A DNA stretch of 64,000 bases, from assembly GCA_016801885.1 (NCBI GenBank), contig CM028892.1, positions 9,122,114 to 9,186,113 on the forward strand, written 5' to 3'. The translations under genes and the position numbers were made by a program. This document shows positions 39,263 through 52,200 of the stretch, piece after piece. Positions within the stretch are counted from its first letter, which is position 1. Each line of letters starts with the position of its first letter. A model generated the notes under the pieces. That model was given only the letters and a program-made list of their open reading frames with translations. It was not told where the DNA came from and searched no databases. This DNA comes from Toxotes chatareus. Taxonomy: Eukaryota > Chordata > Actinopteri > Toxotidae.

Positions 39263-39291
<29 letters not shown>
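39263..39291. repeat. (CA)n microsatellite in sema5b 3' UTR
   Basis: About 14 CA units immediately after a run of C. If transcribed it would be an A/C-rich tract in the sema5b 3' UTR. Confidence 0.9.
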
Positions 39292-39292
<1 letters not shown>

Positions 39293-41432
39293 GGAGCAAC
39301 CATATTTTCAAACTACCACCTGCATCTCTAACCTTCCTCTCACGCCACCCACCCTGAGGTGCTCCGTTTGTGCTCAGGGCAGAGTGAAAGCAGGGTGGGA
39401 CTCTGAGGTCCAGGGCTGCAGGACATTCAGACATTGTCTGTCCCTGGATTTCCACTGGACTGAGAAGAGACTCATCTGCTGGTTGCGTATTATGAATTTC
39501 TGGCAGGTGAGTTCAGAGGACTTAGTAAAACTGTATATGGACTACACAGGCAGCTCGGACACTTGTTGATAAATGTGAGTTGCCGTCAGTAAAGACTGTG
39601 AAAAAAAAAAAAAACCACAGACGAATGATCTGTTCTACGAAACATCCGCAGACATCATTCTTCACTGTGTGTGGATTTCTGCTTATTTGCTTTAATTTTC
39701 ATGCTTAGCAGCGTCCACAACAGAAAACACTGAAGAGGAAAACGGGAAGCACTGAAGAGGACGTTTTGGACAGGCCTCACTGCGTACTGTACATCGCTGA
39801 CGACAAACTTTTCTGTCAACAGATTAGGTGAATTATTTCAGGAGTGTTCACGTGTGTCACTGTTTGTATTTCTGTCTATCTCCTGATTGATTTTGTACTT
39901 CAGAAAGGGGCATTTATTTTGTCATTCACTCCTGTTTTCTGGATGTTAATGCGTTAAGGTTGTTGCTCAACAATCACCAAATACAACACACCTATACCTG
40001 TATATTTCAGAGCCTCTCACGAGCGCGTGAGCACACCATAAATCAGCCGCAGGCTTTTCAACAAAGAGGTAACAGACAACAGCAACACGACAATATGTAC
40101 AGCTGTGATGGATTAACTTGCTCAAGCAGCTTTCACGTCTCTACATCTTGTTTTTCACAGTGTACTGAAGTGAGTGGAAAACAATGGCTGCCTGGAAGGT
40201 AGGAAAAACACAATGTCCAAGACTTGTGGATTTAGAAACTGCATTGTCACAAGTTATAGCTCTGAGACTTGTTTTTGATAAAACGCACGAATCACTGTGT
40301 GTTGTGTTACGTGATCGTTGTAATATACAAATTCCATAATTTCCAAGAAGTTTCCTTGAAAATAAAACAGTATAGTTTGGCACAGATTGCAGGGGAAACA
40401 GGAATATTCATGTTTTTATTGGAAACATATTGTTATTCATACATGTTGAACATGCACGTCTGTAGAGACCTTTCACGTTTCTTCATGTTCAGCCGACTTT
40501 CCGTAGACCAGCTTAAGACTTAAAGGCCGGCACGTTAATTGGAATTAATCAACTGGATTCATTTTCCATTTTCCCTACAATTAGAACCAAATTATTCTAA
40601 AATTATTGTGAAGCGTTTCAGAAGTTCTGCTGCTGAAAGAGCCCAAATTAGTCAGAGCCTCAATATGTGGTCTTTGAAGACTCCGGCTGCTCCTGCTGGT
40701 ACTAACAAACAACACGCTGCCCTCTTCGTTCACGACTCCCACCAGATGTTTTTTTCTTGGAACAAAACTTTACACCATCAGAACAAAGTGTGACTCTAAA
40801 GTCAGTGAAGTAAATCCACACACTGGGGCTTTAGGTGACGTTAAACATTTAAAAAAACAGGTTCAGTACATGCACCATCTGAGTTTTCTGTTACGTTCCA
40901 CCACAGTATTGTTGATATTTAAGTTTGTGTAGTAAAATGTGTAATATAAACAGTATGCTGTTGTGTTTCTAAATTGTAAATACCAAGAAATGAATTCAGG
41001 TGTTTCTCACCAGTTGCAGTGTTATGTAGCATGAAACCAACAGCCCTGATAATGTGTGTGTTCTCGTTTTGGGTGCTTGCCAACACGTAACTGCATGCAC
41101 TGATACTCTGACATGAATATACAACACATGTTTGTGTAAACTGTGCAGGTGTGTTTGTATGTATTTGGCCAGGACGGTGGAAATATTCATTTTCAGAAAG
41201 TTGTGTTTTGTATTTAAAAGTCTCGACAGCTTTCTTTGAATCTGAATCACCTTTCCACACGAACTACAGAATATATACACTCACCATTTAATGGATTTGT
41301 TTTGCTCCCAAAAACACTTCAGCTGAATATGATTGGTGTGAATATGACTAAACACTGCCTTTCGGACACTGTGAACTTTTGGTACTCTATATTTTTGTAT
41401 AATGTACACTGTAAGAAAAAGAAATCAAGATG

Positions 41433-41438
41433 AATAAA
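41433..41438 (+). terminator. sema5b: Poly(A) signal AATAAA, sema5b
   Basis: Canonical hexamer 2.7 kb after the sema5b stop codon, in GATGAATAAATCAATTTTGG. Assigned from motif and position; shorter 3' UTR forms cannot be excluded. Confidence 0.5.
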
Positions 41439-41440
41439 TC

Positions 41441-44400
41441 AATTTTGGTGCCAATGTTTTGGTTATACGTGCTAAAAGCTTATCACAGAATACGACAACC
41501 AGTCACTGGCTTATCAGGAAAAGTTTTTGATGTATATATTGATTTTTTTAAATTACAAATAATGGAATTATTTAAACATTTAAGCCTCATTTAAGTGTGG
41601 GCAGCTGTGCAACTCCCACAAATACACAACAAAACAACAATGGTTCACTGCTGTGTTTTTTAACCAGTTTAAGGTGGATTTTTTTGTTTTGTTTTGCTTT
41701 AAGTGGTTTGACTGATGCACAAGCAGGAAGTGGAGGGTCACAAGCTGCTCTTCCTCCATCAGCCTTCCCTGTGTCTTTAATAATTGACAGTGGCTGAGAG
41801 CAGACAGGCGTGCAGGTAAGCCATAAAGACCCTGACGTCTGCCGGTTTGTCCTGTACAGCTGGTGATTTTATGTCTGCTTTTCAGGTCGAGAGATCTCAC
41901 CTGCTGAATAATGGAAGCAGCGGAAGCACCTGGAAAAGGGAAGGGCAGTTTCTTTGAATTTGCACACTTGCCCACAGGTAGCCCACTTTTACGCATTTGC
42001 ACCTTTAGCATTGTCGCTGTACTGTAAATATACACATGGAGCCAGAGTCCACTTAGCCCTTCTTGGCCCCATAACCTACGTGGGCATCTGCGTGGACATA
42101 TATGCAGTGTTACAGATGTTTTCACATCTGCAGAGGGTGATTCAGATGTTGTGCTGATAATCTCAGACCAGGTGGAACTGGATTAGTGAAGAAGTTCGGG
42201 GTTTCAGTCAGACCTGTTTGCCGTTAATGCGCTGCGGTGTTTAGCTGCCAGTGGGATTAATGCTTCCGTGAGACAAAAGACACCGGCAGGCCCAGTTCTT
42301 GGAAACCCTGCTTTCCGTGGTCGGGGCTATAATCCTGTTTGTGTTTCCCGTTAACGCTGGACAGGTGGTTGAGCAGTGCAGCCTGATCACTGCAACAACA
42401 GCCTCAATTCACTGCCACGGGATATACAACACGTTCATTCATGTTTAAAGGTGTAAAACACTGTTTACACAGCATCTGTTTTTCAGCATGTGAAAGACTC
42501 TGGTCTTCTTGGACGGAAACATACAGAAATTGGACAGATTGCTTTTAATAGATGCGTAGACTGACTTTAATATTTTAATATCTGTTTTATTCTGAGTGAT
42601 CGGACGACCAGAGTGTGCCCGTCCACTGCCAGACGTTTTAAACCAGTTAGTTCTCACATCATTGCTCTGCACTCCAGTGTTTATTGTTCATAGTCCAATG
42701 AGCAGCACTGCTCTGCTGTCTGAGCGTTTAATCTGCTGGTAAAACCACTAGGCCACCGAAATAGACGACCCTCATGTGCTCACGCTCAATGTTTATTTAT
42801 TTATTTAGTTTTTCATTGGAATTTATCTTTTTTTTTTCTTCCCATTTAGAGAAAACTGGAAAAAACTGGAGCAAAAGTCCATAAATATTACAGCGAATGC
42901 AGAAGCTGCACTAATATTCATGAAGCTGGTATCATTCATTGTCTACTTGCAGACTTACTTAGCGTCTTATTTTATCATTCACTGATCCTGCTGAGGTATA
43001 AAAAACTGTTAGGTTCAGTTTTTCTCTCGGCTCTGTGGGCGTCTTTTTGTAATTCCTTTACAAGTTCTGAGTGCGCTTTTTCCTTCACCTCATAATGTGT
43101 TCGCCAAGGTGGAAAGAAAAATTGTCACATCCTAACAGCTATAGCTGTATTCCCAACCTTAACCATCTTTTAACGCATGCATTTTTAATTGCTCAGGGTT
43201 TAAGTTCCGCCTGAGAGGTCAAATTCAGGGCATTAAACACCCTCATCTGTGTTTTCATCTCCAAATTTTACTCCTGGATCTTTTGAGACTGTGCTCTCTA
43301 ACTTATTTCTGAATTATAACTCTTAACCTCATACCAAAACACATCACTGAACCAAAACACATAACTCTTTAGTTAAAAAGGTACCTGAAAACAATATTTT
43401 TCCATTTAAAAGCAGCAAACGCCTGCAGTTGCAGTGGACGTCCTACAGTACTGACCAGTAACAGAAAGAGAGCAAAACAACTTAATCCTCCCACTTTAAA
43501 CTCGCTTAATCCACCACATTCACTCGTTAGAAGATTTGTCTGATCAAAGTGTCTCTGAACACATGAAGACATAAGTCAAAGTGGCTGTTTTTCATTTGCT
43601 CGATGGACGATGTAAAAGTGCTCAGATGCACATTTGTGGCTTTGTGGCCACAGACTAAATTTCAAACTGTGCCTTTGTTATCGATGGAGCAGGATGTTTT
43701 TATCCAGGAGTTTGTCTGTGGTTTATATGTGAACCATTCCTGTGTGTATGCAGGTTCAACAGACTGTGTGAAGGAGGAGATGGTTATTTAAAGCATAGTG
43801 ACTGAGATATTTTAAAGTCAGTATAACTGCTCTATCAGCCAGGTGAGTGGTACCTTGTAGAAAAAACAAGGACCACTCAAGGACTCAGATGTCTGTCTAA
43901 GTAGCGGAGATGGATGGAGGAGCTGCATGTTCTTGGTTATTTTTGTCAACTGGAAGAGTTGAAAAGGAGAAGCCACGGCAACAAATTGTCCCTGCTGCAG
44001 CTTCAAAAGACAGATGTAAAAGGTGTGTCTGTCTCTCTGCACAGCAAAGAGACGAGGAGGAAATGTTCTGTACCACAAACAAAACAACAACAGTGAGGTG
44101 ATGCTATGAAGCGGGAGCAGAGAGTGGCCACAGGGGCAGTAATTAGATTTTTCCCAAGAAAACTGATTTTAACTTGAATAATTAAATTGTCTGCCAGTTA
44201 TTTCCTCAATTAATCGTTTGGTCTGTATAAAGAGTCCAAAGTGATTTATTAGTTACTGTGGTTAAATTACAGGATTAAAAGATAATTGCAGCCATGGCTG
44301 CTCTTAGACATGAATACCAGAGGAAAGAAGGGACAGAGTATCACCACATTCATAACCAGAGTTTATAGCAGCTGTAACATTTCACATAAACACAGTTGAT

Positions 44401-45590
44401 GAGCTACGATTAAAATGTTTACACCCTAACAGTACCTGGTAAATATGATTTATTTACATGATGATGGTGATTTCATTTATTGTATAAATTCAAATGTTTT
44501 GGAGATTAAATCTGTTGGCTGCTCAAACTGTGCATGGTGCATTTCAGGTATCTGTGGTACAATGTCACCCTCTAGTCCCCAAGCACTGAAAACACACCTC
44601 ACTGTTGTTGCCTTTATTTTGAAAAGGCTGACATCTGCTGGACAAATGGAGGAAGAACAGGCCGTGTTAACATTAGCTAACGGCTCATTTTACCTCTAAT
44701 TTTCAAAGCTTTTTCAAAACACTGCAACAATTTTTTGTATTTTACTTTAAAAAAGACATATCAAACATGTCAACCTGACATTTTGGAATCATGTTCACCG
44801 ATGCTGCAGAGATATGCTTGTTCTGTGTGGTGGTCTGACAGAGGCTTTTTCAAATCTGCATGGAAGTGTCCTCAATTGGAAACTTTGCCTGTGATGTCAA
44901 CACAAAAGGAAATGCCTGGAACACAATATTCAGATGAAACATAAGCTTGTTGGAAGGAAAAGGTTTGGACACACTCAGCGGCAGTGTGTCTGGGGAGAAA
45001 AGGGTTTGAGGAAGGCTTTATAAAAAGAACAATCGTTAATCATGGGAGCTGATTATTATGTTTTGTGTGTCAGCCAGTGGAACAGGAAAAACCGTTCAGG
45101 TAGAGGAGAGAAAACATTCTGATAAATATGCTGCTGAGGGTAAAACAGAAGCTAAATGTGCAGTATAACAAGACAGACGACTGAAACTTACCCTAAAATC
45201 AAACCTGCACATCATAAACTAACGAAAGAGAAAGATTTTGCAGTTGGTTTCACAGTCCCCCTCAAAACATGCATGGCCCAATTGCCTACTTCTGTAGCAG
45301 TAGCAGGATACAGGGTTGGGGTGGGGGGGGGTGGGGGGCACATTCAAACTGGCCTCATAAGACTGACTTCTGCAGGGGTCCCCAACATCATGCCAAATTA
45401 CTGATATTGTCTGGTTCAGGTAAGCTGTGATTGAGTTTTTCACTTTCACCAGTAGTTTCAGGATGCATGAGGCTGAAACAACAGATAAACTCAAAGACGT
45501 TTCTTCTAATCTTTGCTTTTTGTTTCTTGTGAATTTGGATAATTTTGCTTCTTTCGGCTCTGAAATGACTCTGAAATGATTCTCTGGTAT
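41441..45590. other. Intergenic region between sema5b and cacnb4
   Basis: About 4.1 kb of AT-rich sequence. Long frames here, for example 41580-42125 on the - strand, lack family similarity or exon structure. A G-rich tract lies at 45316-45340. No RNA gene or recognised mobile element was seen. Confidence 0.5.
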
Positions 45591-45591
45591 T

Positions 45592-45600
45592 TATATAAAA
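45592..45600 (+). promoter_or_regulatory. cacnb4: Possible TATA box of the cacnb4 distal promoter
   Basis: TATATAAAA lies about 390 bases upstream of the first cacnb4 ATG (45982). The intervening sequence becomes CpG-richer from 45700, consistent with a 5' UTR. Motif-only evidence. Confidence 0.25.
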
Positions 45601-45981
45601 GCATAGTGTTTGCAGGTGTGTATGGAATCATCTCATGCATTTACTGTGCATTTATTTGTAGCTGCTCTACTTTTGCATCTTCTTTTGATCATTTCCATTT
45701 TGTTGTGCCCCCCGGGTTTCTAAAATAGTTCCTTCCATCATTCAGGCGCACCTGGTTTTGAGTGGCGCGAGCGGCAGCAGTGTGCATGACGAGCCTCCAG
45801 TCGCGCGCAGCAGGAAGAAGCCTCACACCTGTGTGAAGGTGGGCGGTTGACGGAGCTGCGGGTCGTGAGCGCTCATGTTCTGCTGTGTGGCGTGAAGCTG
45901 GAGCACGCAGCCCGGAACCCGCCACCCATCCGCTGGGCTGGACCGGAGCAGCCAGCCCTCTGGACCGATGTCCTGGCCGAG

Positions 45982-46044
45982 ATGTCCCGACACATCTACA
46001 TACGGAACAAGATTGGCGAGGGCATCCAGGCGCCTATCTTTCAG
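45982..46044 (+). CDS. cacnb4: cacnb4 first coding exon 1a (beta-4b-type N-terminus)
   Basis: 21 codons starting MSRHIYIRNK and ending in Q, with donor CAG|GTGGGT, joined in phase 0 to 47468. The mammalian beta-4b first exon also has 21 codons, and M1, S2, Y6, N9, G14, P18 and Q21 match, so I take it as the orthologous exon. Elsewhere polar residues are replaced by hydrophobic and basic ones. The ATG has G at -3. The same frame stays open upstream to a TTG at 45847 but with no upstream ATG. Confidence 0.75.
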
Positions 46045-49000
46045 GTGGGTCTTTATTACCTGAGCTCGACTGGTTCCTTTCCCAGAAACATTTAACGAAC
46101 AGTTTACTCTTGTAAGGTTATATCCAGAAATAGGGGAGATCAGGGCTGGTTGACACACTATTTAAAAAACTAAGACGGAGAGACAGTCTCGGTAAAAACC
46201 GATGTCTTTTTATTGAGTTGAAGGATATATTTATTTATTTACTTTATTTCACTAAGTAGTCAGAAAAGACGCCATGGTGCCTACTCGCTCTGACTGCTGG
46301 TTCATGGACCTTTTCACATAAACAGAAAACACAAAGAGAACTATAATAAACCGGAGCAAATAAAGGACAGAATCTGTTGCGATGATCTGGATAAAGAAGT
46401 TAAAATAAAAGCATTTGTTGAAATTTGACCTTCAGCTCCACCTGGTGTTTTAAATGTCCTGTTAAACCTTGTAAGACTTTTGTCCCATTTTCTTTAATCA
46501 GATCTAATGTCATCTCACTGAGAGACTTTAACTTCCCTGGTGATTGTAATTGCATTTGTTTTAACAGACTATTAACTGTTACGGTTGGCTGAACTGTTCT
46601 CACAGCCTCTGAAACTGCACCATGACGGGCTTCAGTGAGCTGTATCAGATGTAAACACTCACATTTTATTAATATAAACTCGGTGCACCACAGGTTATGC
46701 CAAACATAACAGAATAATTCAGTAATGTCTTTGAGGACACTGTTTTTCTAGGTGTATCATGTGTTAGATTGTCGGGAGTCACTCATAAAATCTGCAGATT
46801 TTTGGCAGAAGTTCTGTATGTGAAGATAACTGAATGTTAGATGGCTGATAAGTTATTTTTCTTCAGCCTAATTGATCATTGGAGGCTACTTGCTGATATT
46901 AATAGCAGACTTAGCTATCGTTATTCTTCATATGTCTTCTCGGCTTTTGGCTCTTTGCTTGAATTGAGAAACAGAGAGAAAAAGAGACAGAAGAGAGATG
47001 GTGACCCAGATTAATGGCCCTGTTTTATAGATTCAGGGAAGTAGGTTCTGACTTTTTAACGGTGACATTGTCATTAACTCTGGAGACTTGAACAGAAATG
47101 GGGCAAATCACTGGCAGATAATTAATTTAGCTCCCTGGAGATGGATTCTGCTGGTATATTTGGACTTTTAGAAGAGAAAAAAAGAAAAAGAAAGTCAGGA
47201 GGTAAGGAAAAAGTAAAAGTAAGTTGGTGAGGTACACATATAATGCAAACACATACATACGAGTGTCCAGCTGCTTGGAAAGTTTACTGTATTATTTGAC
47301 CTTATTGCACCATTTTGGAAAAAAGCATCGGCCAAAGCTTGATGTGACTTTACTGAAGGTTTCACTCACATCATATCCAACATGCAAACAGATGATAGAT
47401 AGATTTACATTTTATGGATTTTTAAAAAAGTGTTTCTGCTGGTTGAGATGCTGTTTTTCTCATGCAGGTGAACCGAGGGACTTATTCAAGGAGGAGCCGA
47501 CTCAAGAGGTCTGATGGCAGCACCACCTCCACCAGCTTCATCCTCAGACAGGTAGTGAGCTGCAAAGAAAAGCCTGTTCACCTGTTATTCACCTTCCTTG
47601 CACATTGTTTATGGTTAAAGGCAACATGTAATATTTTTATCACGTCTTCTACCAGAGGTAATGTGATACTCATCACTGTCGACTGCAGAGGGCAGTAATT
47701 TACTGCCAGCAGAAAGTTCCAATGCACCAGTAAAAGAGGAGACAAACAAAACTGGAGGCTGACATAAACAAAGCAGGGCTTTAGTTACCACTGAGGACGC
47801 TGAGGTTCTGAGTGGTTTTAGCAGCCTGGGTTTATTTTACAGTCTACAATTAAAAACATCTGATTAATTTTAAGTCAACAAAAAATAAGTTAATGAAGAA
47901 CCAGGACTCTGTGTAGATACTGGTCCCTAAAAAGAAACCGTACACCTGGTCTTTATCTAAATAGAATATAGCCTATTGCCTATTTTTTTTTTTTTTTTTT
48001 TTTTTGATGAATCAATTAGCTGGTTGGACCATAGTTAGAAAATAGTTTAAAAAAGTGGCACCTTAATTTTCTGTGGATGATCTTATTGTGTAATCAAATA
48101 CACAAAATATATATTCAAAGCCGAGGACGACACTGGATTTCAGGATAGTTCCTGTCAGAGTGTAGAGGGCTTTGAAACAGCATTTAGCTTTTTTACAAGA
48201 AATATAACTGAATAAATAAAATATGAAAAATGTAAATATTAGAGAATGTAGGTGGGGTGCACCGGGGGGAAATTGGACTTTCTCCAGGCTGTGGCCCAGG
48301 ACCAAAGCATATGATGCTTTTTTTTTTAACTATATAGTATACATACATCTCTCTCATGTTTTTTTTTTTTAAATACATGGATCAAATGTGTAAATTCATT
48401 AGACCTCCTTTTATTGTCAGAGCCAAATTAAACATATTTGTCATCTCTCTGGTGAATAAGTAAGCAGACTGAGGACTGAGAGGTAACAGGGAAATGGAGG
48501 ATGCTGCTCCCCTCTTTCACTCCTCCATCCCCCTCCCCCGGTCCCCCGCTACTAAAAAAAAAAAAAATCAAGGAGAGCGCTCATCCAAGCTGAGTGGACA
48601 GCCAGCCAGCCAATCAGCTCCTTGCACATTGGCTCTGTCATCAGGCTTGGATATTGAGGAAGGATCCACCGCTCTGCTGCTGCTGCTGCCTCTGCTGCTC
48701 TCGCTGTGTATATGTATATGTGTGTGTCTGTGTGGGGGTGTGTGTATGTGTGTGTGTCTGTGTGCGCGCGCGTGGAAGCCTGATGAAATGAAATGCCAGG
48801 ATTGGGCTACCTCCAGGGAGAGCCTCTCCATCCTATAATGTGAGCCAGCCAGCAGCACTGTGGGATCAGGGAGAAGCTGCATCCATCAAGCGACGGGCCT
48901 CCGGAGGACCAGGCGTGATCCAACGGGAGGGGAGATTTTTTTTTTTTTAAATTATTCTTCTCTGCTGAGGAGAGAAGGGATTGTCGTCATCTCCCCCATC

Positions 49001-49230
49001 CATCCTTTTTTTCTCTCTCTCTGTGGTGCCCCCTCCTTCCTCCTCCGCCTCCACTCTCGTTTTTCCCCCTCATTCTTCTAGAGGCACTCGTTGGAATATC
49101 AAACCTCCATGTATGACAATTTGTACCTGCATGGATTTGAAGACTCGGAGGCGGTGAGTGTGTGTGTGTGTGTGTGAATCTGCTTTTGTGCTCTCTTGCT
49201 GTGTGTTTATTGATGGAAGTAGCTCAGCTG

Positions 49231-49261
<31 letters not shown>

Positions 49262-52200
49262 CAGCGCACATAAGAGGCCTTTGATGGGTTAGCCAACAGT
49301 ACACTGTAGCGTGATCGTGGGCTATGCCTTGCTGGAAGGGGGTTGGGTGGGTGGGTGTTGGTGTGTGTGTGTGTGTGAGGGGGGGGTGCACGTTAGGCAG
49401 ATGGCTTCTGACGTGTGACATTCACACGTTTCTGTATGTATTTCTGGAAATATGTGTGTGCGTTTTGGTGTGTGTGGTTCTGTATGTGCTGCATATGTGT
49501 CTGCAGTCTGCCTGTAAGAGCGGCTGTCAGGAAACCACCAGAGCCAGGAGGAGCCATTTAGCGTTCATCACACTCTGTGCCTCTCAGAGATGGACCGAGC
49601 CCCGTTTCACAGAGGAAGATGGGATGATGTTAATTACCCATCTCTCCCCCCTGAGGCCAGTTACGCCGCCACGCTCAAATGATAAATCCCCGGGTGTCTA
49701 CATTTCTACATTTATCACTTTTTGAGAAATATGCAGCCGAGTGTTTGGTATCTGACCCTGCGACTGCGTGTCGTGCGGGCTCCGCCGAGGCTCGCTGAAA
49801 CATGCGTCGTGATGTCATTAAGTGGATTCTGATGTTGATGAGTCACATGCCGAAGCTACTCCATTGGATAATAGCTCAGATGCTACGGTGCGACCTCAGC
49901 GCTTCCACACGGGCGCGTGAGATGATGCTCAGGGTGACTTGTCAGTGCTGGAGTGGGGGATTTTCAGAAATGGAGGCAAAATGGTTTTGAGTAAAAGGGA
50001 AATTGGAGTCTACACAGGTTATGCTTCAGTGATTAACGTCATCGTTCTGGAGATATTTGTGACTGTTCACGAGTTATTCCAGCGAGCATTAGTGTTGCAC
50101 TGCTCTAAAGTTAGAGTTAGAGATAGACTAGGAAGAGAAAGGTAAAAAATCAAAATGTAAAACACCAACATATCCTCACTTTTATCTCCTCTCATGTGTT
50201 AAGCCCCCCAAAAAATGGGTCCTACACTTCCCATAATGCAGCTCAGTAGCGTTTCTCATCAGACACTCCCTGCCTGATAAATGTCTGTGTCTTTCAAACC
50301 CTTCATACCCAGGCTTTCTCTGATAGATTTCTAACCTCCACTGCCAGGACACGTTAACCCTGATGACATCATCATGACGTCTTCGGGGGTCATTTTCTCG
50401 GTCTTGACGAAGCTCTTCCAGAGGCACAGAGGACATTATACAACTGTTCTCACTGGATGATCAGCACCGCTCATGACGAGTGAACGCACCTCGAAGATGT
50501 TTTAATAAAAACATCTTACATGTCTGACATTTTCCCTATTACACTGACGTCTCTGTTATTCTAAAATCTGTTTATCCTTGTAAATCCCTTAATACATGTA
50601 TTTTCCAAAATGAAGAAATCATCTGAGTTTCCCTGACGTGCCACTCTGTGGTTACTTGCACACGATGCAGACGAGCAGTGTGCTGAAGTCAGGCCCTGAC
50701 GCTGCTAGCTTGTAAAAAGTGAAAAGTGCTTAGCTGTGATGACTAGCTTGATTGATCTTCTCGGGACTAATGGCCTTCTTTAATTGAATCATCATTAGGG
50801 GCTGATTGTTTAGATTAACACAGCAGAAGAAGGAGACGCTTGGTCCAGTCATGTCCAAGCAAAAAAAAACCTCACAGTGTGGCAGGATGAACTGCTGTAG
50901 GACCAGCATTCGTTCAGAGACTAAAGGAATCTGTCGGCTTCTTTCTGTCAGTCAAATCTGTCCAGAATTGTCTCGGAGCGTGAGACGGGCTGCGTGTGGT
51001 CGCACAAACTGCTGACGGCACCAGAATGGAAATTCCACTTTGTCTGAGATGCTCCTGGCAGTCTGCTCTTTCCTACATCATCCATTTCACCTGCTCTGCA
51101 CTGGGAGTGCCAAGCCACCACTCTGGGTTTGGCACAGGTTGATGTAAACCCCAAAACCTAATACAGTCAGTGTTCCCATAAAGATTTTTTTCTCTCATTT
51201 AATCTTATTGTTCTAAGCAGCTCGATCCAGATTACGATCCAGATCATTTTGTTGTGTCTGTCCACAGGTCTTTGACCCTTGATTTTGGGACAGGGTCTCA
51301 CTCCGTGGAGAGGTTTTAAAAGTAGTTTTTCCTCATGATTCCCAACTTCTCTCTCTTAAATTGGCTTTCAACAGTGAATTAGGAGCAGAGTGCTGTTGTT
51401 CGTCAGCATTAATCGTTCTTTTGATCGTACAGTCCAGTTTCCTCTGACTCTAAATGCGGATTCGCTGACTGTGCTGGCAGGAGACATTCTGGAGACGTCA
51501 TTTCAGACGTCCATGGTGACCAAACACTCCCAGTGTAGGTCTCAGAATCATCAAGTCTTCATTGTCAGTAGCTGAAGATGAAGAATTAGATGAACGTGAA
51601 GCATCAGTGTGAGTTTCTTTTAGTGACCTGAGGTGTGATATCTGTTTGCAGGGCTCAGCTGATTCATATACTAGTAGACCATCAGACTCAGATGTCTCTC
51701 TGGAGGAGGAGCGGGAGGTGCAGGCCCAGGTCCAGAGCCAGAGCCCAAGCCAGAGCCAAGGACCGGGACAGAGCCGTCAGGAGAGGGAGCAGCAGGCCGC
51801 CATTCAGCTGGAGAGAGCCAAGGTAGCCAACCTGTGCCGCTGCTTAGCCGTCCTTTAAGGGAGATCAATAAAAACTGGCCGTTCAGTATTTTAAATATGT
51901 GCATATTTGTTTTGTTACTCACTGTTTCTTTTCCCTCCTCCAGACTAAACCTGTGGCCTTCGCTGTGAGGACCAACGTCAGCTATTGCGGCGCATTGGAT
52001 GAGGATGTTCCAGTTCCAGCCACAGCCATCTCCTTTGACGCCAAGGATTTCCTCCACATAAAAGAGGTACACGTGTACTTTTTAATGCTGCATATACAGC
52101 TGAGAGAAATGAAAATCTGTGAAACTTACTCATGAAAAGCCCCCCCTCCTTTTATTTGACTTTATCCTCCACAGAAGTTCAACAATGACTGGTGGATAGG

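Larger units (their letters stand above)
38721..41440 (+). other. sema5b: sema5b 3' UTR
   Basis: Long AT-rich non-coding sequence after the sema5b stop. It contains a C-run followed by (CA)n at 39251-39291, an A tract at 39600-39614 and an AATAAA at 41433-41438, the likely transcript end. The frames within it show no family similarity. Confidence 0.6.

Noticed and set aside
38878..39357. 159-codon frame in the sema5b 3' UTR
   Set aside because: Includes the CA repeat and poly-C tract; no family similarity.
41580..42125. 181-codon - strand frame in the sema5b-cacnb4 gap
   Set aside because: No recognised domain, composition near random and no exon signals. Treated as chance.
45847..45981. 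N-terminal extension of cacnb4 exon 1a
   Set aside because: The frame is open but starts at TTG. No upstream ATG is in frame and the length match to the mammalian exon supports 45982.
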